A DNA stretch of 64,000 nucleotides from Cymbidium sinense. Lineage: Eukaryota > Streptophyta > Magnoliopsida > Asparagales > Orchidaceae. The stretch's first letter is position 1, and every line of letters starts with the position of its first letter. Under the pieces are notes generated by a model, which worked only from the letters and a program-made list of their open reading frames with translations, was not told where the DNA came from and did not search any database. The position numbers and the translations under genes were made by a program. The DNA is taken from positions 112,781,121-112,845,120 of the forward strand of contig CM038222.1 of NCBI GenBank assembly GCA_021442155.1, read 5' to 3'. Positions 1 to 10,900 of the stretch are shown here, piece by piece.

Positions 1-1060
1 AGGAAAGATTTGTGAATTTGGATTTGGCTTTTGGGTTTAGTTTAATTGATTTGAATTTAATTTTATTTATGTATGTGAATATAAATGAGTTGTGAGAAAA
101 TTTTGTGAGTTTGAAGTGATTAGAACTTGATCTAGGCTAAGTCCTTAAGAGCAAAATAAAGGACTTAGGAAAGATTTGTGAATTTGGATTTAGCTTTTGG
201 GTTTAGTTTGATTGATTTGAATTTAATTTTATTTATATATGTGAATATAAATGAGAATATAAATGAGTTGTGAGAAAATTTCATGAGTTTGAAGTGATTA
301 GAACTTGATCTGGGCTAAGTCCTTAAGAGGCAAATAAAGGACTTAAGAAAGATTTGTGAATTTGGATTTGGCTTTTTGGTTTAGTTTGATTGATTTGAAG
401 TTATATTTCATTTATATATATGTATATAAATTAGAATATAAATGAGTTGTGAGAAAATTTCATGAGTTTGAAGTGATTAGAACTTGATCTAAGCTAAGTC
501 CTTAAGAGGAAAAAAAAAGGACTTAGAAAAGATTTGTGAATTTGGATTTGGCTTTTGGGTTTAGTTTTATTGATTTGAATTTATATTTCATTTATATATA
601 TGAATATAAATGAATTGTGAAAAAATTTCATGAGTTTGAAGTGATTAGAACTTGATCTAGGCTAAGTCCTTAAGAGGGAAATAAAGGACTTAGGAAAGAT
701 TTATGAATTTGGATTTGGCTTTTGGGTTTAGTTTGATTGATTTGAATTTATATTTCATTTATATATGTGAATATAAATGAGAATATAAATTAGTTGTGAG
801 AAAATTTCATGAGTTTGAAGTGACTAGAACTTGATGTAGGCTAAGTACTAAAGAGGGAAATAAAGGACTTAGGAAAGATTTGTGAATTTGGATTTGGCTT
901 TTAGGTTTAGTTTGATTGATTTGAATTTATATTTCATTTATATATGTTAATATAAATGAGAATATAAATGAGTTATGAGAAAATTTCATGAGTTAAAAGT
1001 GATTAGAACATGATCTAGGCTAAGTCCTTAAGAAGGAAATAAAGGACTTAGGAAAGATTT
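1..1060 (+). repeat. Tandem array, ~170-178 bp unit, about six copies
   Basis: A unit beginning 'aggaaagatttgtgaatttgg' and ending 'gctaagtccttaaga..aaataaaggactt' repeats with starts near 1, 168, 345, 520, 692, 870 and 1049. The last start is only the beginning of a truncated unit. Copies differ by scattered substitutions and small indels. Each carries a short 'tatatttcatttatatatgtgaatataaatgag' type AT block. More degenerate versions of the same unit occur at the equivalent place in copy B (about 6230-6720), so the array is an amplified internal part of the 6-kb repeat rather than an independent satellite. Confidence 0.85.
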
Positions 1061-1420
1061 GAAATTTCAATCATGGTCTTCAATCATAAATTCCAATTAT
1101 GGATTTCTATCATTTAGCACTGATTTGAGTTTGGAGAAAATCAATTAGGCTAGAATTGATTTAGGTTTGATGTTGATTTGATTTGGAGTTTGATTTGAAA
1201 GAAGGAAGTGAGGAATGTGGTCTGTAGGGTAGGCAAATTTTCCTAACACCCTTAATGCATGACCTATTCCTATGCCTAACTCTTCTAAGTCTCTAGGGTT
1301 ACATTGAGTGTCCACCTAATCACTAGATGTGTCTTAAGACTAAGGAACCCTTAAAATCTAAGATGAGTCCTATGTCTATGATGGAGGGGTTGAGAGCTCA
1401 TTCTAAAAATGAGGACAACA
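1..1420 (+). repeat. Copy A (3' part) of a ~6-kb non-coding repeat family
   Basis: This is the right-hand part of a long repeat that recurs at 1421-7031, about 7930-14121 and, inverted, 57343-63470. It consists of a tandem array (1-1060) and a tail (about 1200-1420). The tail shares phrases with the other copies, such as 'cacctaatcactaga', 'ctatgatgagg' and 'ctcactccaaaagtgag'. It ends in GAGGACAACA. Immediately after that end, the sequence atgcatatgattta resumes copy B, matching copy C at 9515. Copy A is therefore inserted inside copy B, which fixes the family's 3' terminus at ...CAACA. The left end of A lies outside the window. No coding capacity is visible. Confidence 0.75.
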
Positions 1421-1434
1421 ATGCATATGATTTA

Positions 1435-1437
<3 letters not shown>

Positions 1438-1516
<79 letters not shown>
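1438..1516. repeat. (TA)n microsatellite
   Basis: An uninterrupted run of alternating TA lies just inside copy B, directly after the copy A insertion point. The equivalent place in copy C (about 9525-9545) has only 'gacttaacatacatatacatg', so the run expanded after the copies separated. Confidence 0.95.
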
Positions 1517-1519
<3 letters not shown>

Positions 1520-4500
1520 GCAACATGTTTTAATATACTTAAATGATGAATGTATGTGTATAAGAAATTTATATCATTTTGTGTGATTGAATTATTTAAT
1601 TATATTAATTTAAAGCTCTATTAAAATTCTTATACAAAAATACATAGGGATGAGATTAAATGGGTACATGCCATTATTAACCAAAAAAGTGAGATAATCA
1701 AATGACCTCCTTGGGGCAAACTAAAGCCTCGTATTCCCGAGATGTCCAAACTATATACCCATTTGCATTCAAGCATATGTGAATTTGCATACATGAACAT
1801 AAGAAATAGAGCTCCAAATCACATGATCAATTAATTCAATGACCTAGCCAATCATGAATGCATGCATTTTTAATAGAAAAGAGGATTTCTATTCTTTAAT
1901 CAGATATACATACATATGTATAAAGGCATAAATAAGTACATGTCATTGTTAACCTGGGAAGTGAGGTAATCAAATGACATCCTTTGGGCTAGCTAAAGCC
2001 TAGTATTCCCGGGATGTCTAGACTATATACTTATTTGTTTAGATACATATGAATGTATAAATAATAAATAGAATGAATATCATGCAAAACTTGTATTTTG
2101 TTTAATTGAATTATTTAAATATATGAATTAAAGCTCTATTTAAATTCAAATGTTAAAATACATAAGAATGAAATCAAATGAGTGTGTTCCTTTGTTAACT
2201 AGGGAAGTGAAGTAATCAAATAATCTCCTTGGGGCTAGCTAAAGCCTCGTATTTCTGAAATGTTCACACTATATACCCATTGCCATTCAAACATATGTAA
2301 ATCAATATATGAATAAAAGAAAGAATACTTTAATTTAGACACTAAAGATATAATTACATACATCTTCTATGTATTTATAACTAATCACAACATATGTTAT
2401 TTTTTATTTATAAGCTTTTGAAAAATATATTTGGATTTAATAGTGATAATAGCCAAACATATATTAAATTAAATCAACACATGGAAGCTTAACATAAAGG
2501 AAACTTCATTTGATTTAATTAATTTTGAAAAGATGGATACGTGATTTCAAATGACACACAATATTTAATATAATTAGAAAATAATAAATAAATATAAGTA
2601 TATGGTTTCATTTAATCAAATTAATTTCTCAGGATAATCATGTCAAATAACACTACTTAAAGTAAACCAAAGCTTTTTTTTATGCATCATTTTAATTTCA
2701 TATTCAATTTGACTTAAGAAATGAAAGGAGTTTGCTAATCCTAACCCATCCCCATGTTTGTAAGTCAATTTGGTTTAATGGAATGTAATCAAGTTGATTT
2801 TATGGGTTAATTAAGTTATAGTATGAATTAAGTCTATTAATTAATCTTTACCTATATTACCTTAACATAATTATCCAAATAATTATGAGCTAACATGATA
2901 TGCAAATGAATTGAAAAGTAAATTAGCAATTGTCCTAAGAAAATAAAGGGCCTAATGCAATAAGCTCATAATTAATGATTAATTAGATTAAAGAACTTAA
3001 TTAAGTACTCTTATGGTTTTCCCACATATATAGATTAACCATAATTTCTTTAATTATCTTTAGGCTATTAAACACCTAAAGATCTGCTTTTTAATTAATT
3101 AGTCAAAATCAGATGTGATTTAGATTTTAATTTTGTTAATGGAATCATTAATTAATTATTTAAACTCTTACTTAATTATCAATTTGATTAAATATCCTTC
3201 AAATGAAAGGGACTTAAGGAAAAGGTTAGGAAAGAGGTCCCAACCCAATTCCATAAGCGTCTTCACTTAATTAATTAAGATCTGATGTGATTTGAACTTT
3301 AATTTAACTAATTAAGTAATTAATTAACTAACTAATCCTTAATAAATTTTGTTTGAAAAGTGAAAGGAATTTAGGGAAAGGGATAAGGAATAAGATCTTA
3401 ACCCAATTCCATAAGCCTCCTCATTATTGAGAAATGATTAATGAGCTTAATTTGTTAATTAATTACTATTAATGTGATTAATTAATCCTTAATTAAGTTA
3501 AGAAGGTAATTAAGGCTCAGTTGGCTAATTTTCCTAATTAATTAACCAAATAAATCCCAAAAAAATTAGGGGAGGCAGAGGTCATCCCCTTAAACAATCT
3601 CAAAAAGTTTAGGATAAATTAATTAATTAATTAATTAGGGAGTAATTAAGGTAATTAATTTTTTGATTAAACCATAATGAAGCTTTAATTATAATTCAAA
3701 ATCAATTAAAGGTATTTTTAATAAATTACTCTTTGAAATACTTTTAAAATGAGTATTTATTTGTATGATTTGTATTTTATGATTTTTTATGATTTTATGA
3801 AGTTTCAGCCATTAATTTTAATTAATTAGCCTTAATTAATCCTAATTCTACTGGTGCCATGTGGCGCGCTGATGCGGTGTACTTTTCACATGGCACCACA
3901 GGATTGGATATTTAAGTTATCACTATCAAAGCTAAGTCAATGGCGGTAGGACGCACTTTCAATCTCGGATTGAACAGCACAGATCAATCCTGAGGTTAAT
4001 AAGAGATTAAATAGGATAAATCTAATGGATATAATCATGGTTGTTCATTCTAATCATGTGGAATGGATGATGCGTGATCTACCTTCCCATGATGGACAAG
4101 AGACAGAGCTCCTCCGCCAATGCTTGCGCGATCCGAGCTCACCCGATCTCAGATCCACTCCAAATCGATCCCACACTTTTGCACGAAGGATCTAAGAGGA
4201 TTCAACAACTATGATTGGTGCACATGCACATTCTCTTTGAAAAGCTCCAAAAAAATTTGAAGGAAGCTCAATTTTAATGGCATTACCCCACCTGAGCTAA
4301 GATCTGTGGCTCGCACGCTTGAGGAAGCTTCGTTTGGTTAAGATGAAGCCATATTGAGCGGTAATTAAGTTGATTCCATGTGGTTCACTCAGAAGACCAA
4401 GATTCATCCTTTGGAGGCTCGGTCTTGATAAAAGTGGCACCTCTGTTGGGCTTGGAGCTTGGGGGAAGATTCGTTTGGCTTCGATGAGGTGCATGGATGG

Positions 4501-4959
4501 TTTATGCGAGAGGAATTTGGTTTTCATTGAGAGATGAGGAAGTTGGGATCGGAGAAGGCTTGCTCTATTTTGGATGCGCTCAGGAAGGAGAAATCTAACG
4601 AGGGGAAGCCTTGGGGCGCTTGGGAGCTCTCTAGGGTGTTTGAAATTTCCTTAAGAAGCTCTCATAATTCAAATGAGTGAGTTTCTCATGCGAATTGAGG
4701 GGGTATATCTCTTGATTTATTGTGATGGATAGACAAGATTATCTCCCATTTTTTGCCGATCAGTCACCGCCAGAGCACCTAAGTTGTCCCCATCATCTCC
4801 ACGTGGCATGACTTGAGTGGAGGAAGGCTTGAGAGGTGGCTCAATGCAGAAGTAAGGTGGCTTATATCCAATGGGTTCTCGATTTGTGAGGGAGGTGAGT
4901 TAACTCACCTCCCTTCGGTCCATGGCAATCTTAGCCCACTTAGGGTGGGCTAGGTGGCT

Positions 4960-6120
4960 AGGTCAGATCCCAGATTGGGTGCTTGATGGCTACCAAGGGT
5001 GATGGGAGAGTGAACTTTGCCAAATTTGACAAAATCCCTTGTGGGGAGGCAAATCCAAGGAGGATTTGCCTTAGGTTTGAGTCCAGTTGGATTTGGGCTA
5101 GTTTTGGGCTGACCCAAAGTGGGTTTGGGTTAGGTTTGGTCAGGTTCCAAAGTGTCATGGGTTGGTTTAAAGGGGTTTAACTCAATTTGACCTTTATAGG
5201 TTAAATTGGGCTAGGTTGGGTTAGGTTGACCAATTGGTTAAATTGGGTCAAACTAAAACTTGGGTTAGGTTCAAATGATGATTTGAAGTATTTTGGTTCA
5301 AATGATTTCAATCAATTTGGCCTATATTTGATTTTGGCTCATTTAAGTTCATATAGGTCAAATGGGTCAAGTTGATCAGTTTGACCAAGTTGACCAAATT
5401 GGCTCGGGTTAGGTATTGGTTCATGTTCAATTGGTCAATTGGATAAGATTTTAGGCTTTGGTTGAGTTGATTTGGATTTGATTTGGTGTTAAGCCAATTT
5501 GACCCTTTAGGCTAATTTGGACTAAGTTGGTCAATTAAGTCCAATTGATTAAACTTAACTCAATTATGATTTTGGTCAAGTTCAATAATCAATTTGGAAT
5601 GAACTTGAGCCATTTATTATAATCAATTTAGTTTGGATCATGATTTGATTAATTTTGGCCTTTTAGATCAATTTGGGCCAACTTGGGTGAAATGATCAAT
5701 TGGGTTTAGTTTGGCTCAATTGATGGTCAAGTCATATTCAATCTTTGATTATGGGTTGATGTGAATCAATGGTCTCAATTAATTTGGTGTAGGATGAGTT
5801 TTGGCTAGTTTAGGTTCATGTGGGCTAAAGGGTTGACTTGGTTAAATGACCAAGTTGATTTGGTTTAACCCAATTTAAGGCAATTGACCATCCAAGGGTG
5901 ATCAATGATCATGGTATGAGGTTTGGATGTGCTTGGTTTAATCCAATTTTGTTTGGGTTAAAATTTAGTTCAAATAGGTTCTTTAGGCCACTTTGGGTCA
6001 AGTGAACCTAAATGGGTCAATTGGCTTGGTTTTTGTTTGATTAAGGTTTATGTTGACCTCAACTAAGTTGGGCTTGACTTGGGTTGATTTTAATTTGGTT
6101 TAATGATTGTGGATTTCATT
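4960..6120. repeat. Palindromic TTGACC/GGTCAA-rich domain (copy B)
   Basis: The stretch is saturated with TTGACC, GGTCAA and the composite palindrome 'gaccaattggtcaa' in both orientations, for example TTGACC at 5187, 5226, 5381 and 5390 and GGTCAA at 5356 and 5365. TTGAC(C/T) is the known W-box core bound by WRKY transcription factors. The equivalent domain is present in copy C (about 12540-13560) and copy D (57540-58990). WRKY binding is inferred from motif content only. Confidence 0.6.
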
Positions 6121-7031
6121 TATATTTGGATAAATGATTTAAGGAATGATTGATTCAAGAGAAAACCCATTGATTTTGGCTTGATTTGGACAGGATTTGG
6201 TTAAGTCCAAGGAATTAGCTCAAAGGATTTAGAATGGGATTTTATTTGATTTTGATCATTTGAATATATATTTCATTTATATTTGGGAAGAAGATTGAAT
6301 ATATAATTGATTTATAAAAAAATCAATTGAATTTGAAGTGATTTGAAAGAAAATTTGACTAAGCTCATTGAGGTAGGTCTAAAAAATTTAGAAGAGAATT
6401 TGATTTAGTTTGATTTAATTTTGATCATTAGAATGTGGGTTTCATTTATATTTGTGAAGATGATTGAATATATAATTGATTCATGAGAAAATTAATTGAT
6501 TTTGGATTGATTTAGGTTAAGATTTGGCTAAGCTCATGGAAGTGGGTCCATATGGCTTAAGCAGGGTCTTGACTTGATTTGATTTAGTTTTGATCATTTG
6601 AATGTAGAAGATATTTGATGGAATAAATGATTTTTAAGAAAATCAATTAAATTTGAATTGATTTGAATGGGATTTTAGCTTGGGCTAAGTCCATAGAATT
6701 CAATATAAGGCTTAGGAAGGGTTTTGAGTTTGGATTTGATTATGGGCTTCAATCATTTGACTTGGAGTTTGGATTTGATATTTGAATTGAATTTGAGGTT
6801 TGGTTTGAGGAGGAGAACATGGATTGGGTTTCGGCCATAGGATAAGTAAATCTCCTTAAGTTCCTAAGACATAGCCTACTCATATGACTAACACTTCTAA
6901 GCCTTTAAGCTTAGGTTAAGTGTTCACCTAATCACTAGAAGTATCTTTAGACTAAGAAACTCATAGTGTCTATAAGAGTCCTAGATCTATGATGAGGAGG
7001 TTGAGAATTCACTCCAAAAGTGAGTTCAACA

Positions 7032-7930
7032 TGGTGTTTTAATTTGGAGTCAGGTGGACACCACGTAGATCTTAGGGGATACTTATTGAAGTGATCGAGT
7101 ACGACATTGAGATATGATGTACCTTCTTGAAAGATAGAAATATCACCCTATAATGGGCCTGATCACCTAATAAAGATTTCTAAAGTAGATTAGTCTTTGT
7201 ATATACCAGAGATATTTCTCCTAGTTTACATGGGAAAGTAAACTAGGGTTTACTTTATGTTGAGTTCCTTAGTTCCCTATGGAAGCAAGCTTCCATAGTT
7301 AATTACATCCAAGGAAATGGAAATCTCTTAAAAATACTCTGGGTTAAAGTGGTCAATCATATCTCCAAAGATTTAAAGGTTAAGCTATCAAAGGATTTAT
7401 GTATTTTTGAAAATCAAGTGGGAATGTTCAATTTGGAAAGACTTATTTTGGGTTCCAAAAGAAGATAAGTATGGAGCACTCATAATACTAGAAAACCTAA
7501 CAAACACTCCAATCTATCTTATTGTGACACTTTATATGTTTGAAAGAGGGATTTATTTTATTTGAGTTGAATTTTCATTAGAATGATAAGGCTTATAGTC
7601 TATCAACACAAGATTATAAAAATACCTAAGAGGTGAAGATTTATTCTCATTGCCTAAAGGAAAAAAGTAACCTCAGATCCTAAATCTAAGATGCTTTAGC
7701 ACAAGCTAAAAGCACGACCTAAATCTAAACAGAAAATAAGATAGTGGTTTACCTCCACAAAGAGAGTAAACTCATCCCGACTCTTTTGGACTTACAACTG
7801 CCTGAAGTGGCCGTCAGCTAAAACCTCCTATGCTTTAAATCCATATAGGCCAGTTTTATGTAATTACAAGATAGCTAAGCTATTATTTAATTAGAAAGAG
7901 ACTCGAGTCTTAAACTCACTCCCTGAGAGA
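7032..7930. other. Spacer between repeat copies B and C
   Basis: About 0.9 kb with no similarity I can see to the 6-kb repeat. It begins TGGTG directly after copy B's CAACA end. It contains no long open frame and no recognisable domain. It could be ordinary flanking DNA, or the short internal region of an element whose long terminal repeats are B and C. Confidence 0.4.
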
Positions 7931-10900
7931 CTAGATCATGGCTGTCATGAGTGTATGGCCTAGTCTAAAATGCAAAATTTATAATTTCTTTTATATCATT
8001 TTGACATAGTATTTTGGACAAAGGCTCGAGATATTTATGCCGAAATGCATGATGAAATATATTTGTTGGCTAAATCAACGAGAGGAGGTGTTCTCTACTA
8101 CAAGGGATGCCCTCATAGGTCAAGCATTCCCCTATCATGTAAGAGTGGAGACCCTCCTTATTCAAGAAAGAAATAAGATGATATGTATGAAGTTGGACAT
8201 TCAACATTCAACTAAGGGGTTACTAAATCTTACTTATCTTGATTATGACTTAGGCTTTAAAATGAGGTTGAAAGTTATTTTAAAATTTAGTAATGAGTTA
8301 TTAATTGGGATAGAAAACTTAATTTTATCCTGAGAGTCTACCGTATCTAGGCCACACATTCAGACATCAAGTTTAAGAAACCATGAAGAAGATGCAATTT
8401 CTATTACACAATTTAAACATAACATTCAAATATTTAAATTATCATAAAAGAATAAGAGGTTAATGGGGCCAAGTACCATTGTACACCTCAAAAAAGAGAG
8501 AAAATTGGGTTATCAAGCTTTACCCTTATACAACTCGGATTACAAAAGAATATTACAACTGAAATTGAATAGATGTCATGGGGATTTTCATTCTTCTTTC
8601 TTTTCTTCTTGAATTGATTGTGCTCCAAGGCTTCATAGGGCCTACCAGGACTATACCTTCTAGCCACTGCTCATCATAAACCTCATAGCACTAATCCTAA
8701 TTCCTATTGTAAAATTACATTTTTATGAAAAAAGTAAAATCTAATTATACCTGTAAAATAGATGTTAGTTAAACATACATACATTTCCAAATAGTTATAT
8801 TTTATAATTTGGACTTAGCACCCCCATATGGGCAACCAAGCTCACCTGTCTTAATCAGGGATTATGCTTAGGGGCATAAGAAACTTACAAGTAGAAGCAT
8901 TTATATTTATTTTTAGTGGCCCCTTTTAGCACAATCCCCTACAAAAAAATAATATTAGGCTAAGAATGGTCTAACATCTAGTCTACGTATCACAATCCTA
9001 ACATCTAGTCTAAAATATTACATCATAAAATAAAACACAATATCACATTATACATCATCCTAACTTAGAGCTAGAAGTGGTGACTTAGTATTCTAATATG
9101 TGTGTTTAGGCTTAGTATGGTATGTCTTAACTAGGCTTTTGATTTATGATCATCTAAAATTTAGAATTGTTTAAGTTAAACATTAAGGGTAGTTTCATTT
9201 TAAGTTATTTAGAGAATTTATGAATTTTAGTTTGTATTTTCTTTTGTTTCATTTGATATTCACTTAGTATATAAGCATTGTAAAGAGAAAGAATGAGGCT
9301 TAACCTCTTTCATCCCCACCTTAAAATTATTTTCTAAAGCATATTGTTATGACTTGATTTCTTTTAGTGAATGATTTATTAAATATTTTATTAATCATAA
9401 TTTTGGGTTAATCTTAAAGAATCCTATCCAACATAAAATGCACCTTAAGATTAATGGGATTGAATTGCCATCACATAGATAATGTTGCACTATTCTTTTT
9501 CATCATTAATAGTTATGCATATGATTTAGGACTTAACATACATATACATGCACTGTATTTTTTTGGCACACTTAAATGATTATGAATGCATATATTTTAG
9601 GTAGAAAAGAGAAATTTCATTTCTTAGCTAAGTGCACATACACATGTATTAAAGATGTAAGCAAGTACGTGTCGTTGTTTAAACTAGGGAAGTGAGATAA
9701 TCTAAAACCTCCTTGGGACTACTTAAAATCTCATATTCCTGGGATGTCTAGACTATATACTTGCTATCTTAAATACATATGAATGTACACATAACTATGA
9801 GAATGAGAATCACGAAAAAGATTATATTTTGGTTGAATTATTTACACATGTAAAATAAAGTTTCATCCAAATTCTAGTACAAGTATACATAAGAATGAAA
9901 TTAAATAAGTATGTGCCTTTATTTACTAGAGAAATAAGGTAATCTAAGACTTCTGTGGGGCTACTTAAAGCCTCGAATTCTTGGGATGTCCAGAATATAT
10001 ACTTATTAATATTCAAACATATGTAAACACATACTTGAATCATAAAGATAAAGCAATACTTTGACATGTTTAGATTATAAGCACATGCAAATCATATGTA
10101 GTACTCATAGCTAACATCCATCCAAATTTTCACTGTCAATTTATAACTTTGAAAATAATTTTGAAGTTTATTAGTGATAATAGTCGCACATATAATAAGA
10201 TTAATTCAACACCTGCAACTTTCACATGATTAAATTCAAATAATTAGTTTTTTTAATTTGAAAGCATGAATGTATGATATCAAATGACATACAATATTTA
10301 TGATGATTGAAAAGGAGTATTTGAACACTTCCACATAATTCATTCAATCATATTAATTCCTAAGGATAATCATATTAAATGAAATCATTTAAGGTTAACC
10401 TTAGCTTCTTTTGGAATTTGATTTTGGTTTTGACTTATTAATCTTAAAGAGGAGAAACATTTGTTATTTTTTGCCCCTTCCCATGTGAGTGATTTAATGT
10501 GTTTAAGAAAAACATGATTAAGTGGTTTTTGTGGATTAATCAAGTTTGAATCATTAAGCAAATGATTTATTTTCCATTTCCCATGTTTCTTTAATTTGAT
10601 TAATCATTTAACCATAAGCCTCCAATGATATGCAAATGATAAATTAAAATTGCAATGCACTTAGGGACCTAATGGAATGAGGCTTATAATTAAATATTAA
10701 TTAAATTAAAAAAATCTAATTAAGTACTCATATGATTTTCCCACACCCATGGGTTAATCATAATTTCCTTAAGGGTCTTTATATTATTAAATACATAAAA
10801 AGGAACCCACAAATTCAAATTAGATTATTTGATCTAATTAACATTTTAGTTTGATTAAATTTGGCCATTTATTGCTTAATTAATCCTTAATTAAATCATA

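Larger units (their letters stand above)
1421..7031 (+). repeat. Copy B of the ~6-kb repeat family
   Basis: The copy runs collinear with copy C from C position 9515 onward. In order it holds: three ~250-270 bp repeats around 1655, 1930 and 2180 (sharing 'gtgagataatcaaatgacctccttgg'-type sequence); an AT-rich stretch full of 'taattaatt' (2340-3840); a GC-rich segment (3840-4900) opening with a 'ggattggatatttaag' TATA-like motif at about 3900; a TTGACC/GGTCAA palindrome domain (about 4960-6120); decayed ~170-bp repeats (6230-6720); and a tail ending GAGTTCAACA at 7031. The left part of B would lie beyond copy A, outside the window. Short open frames inside it are not conserved between copies, so I treat it as non-coding. 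Confidence 0.75.

Noticed and set aside
1327..1533. 68-codon open frame
   Set aside because: More than a third of it is the (TA)n run read as Ile-Tyr repeats; it crosses the junction of two repeat copies.
8037..8333. 98-codon + strand open frame in repeat copy C
   Set aside because: The equivalent segment of copy D (about 63070-63360 reversed) does not keep the frame, and no domain is recognisable.
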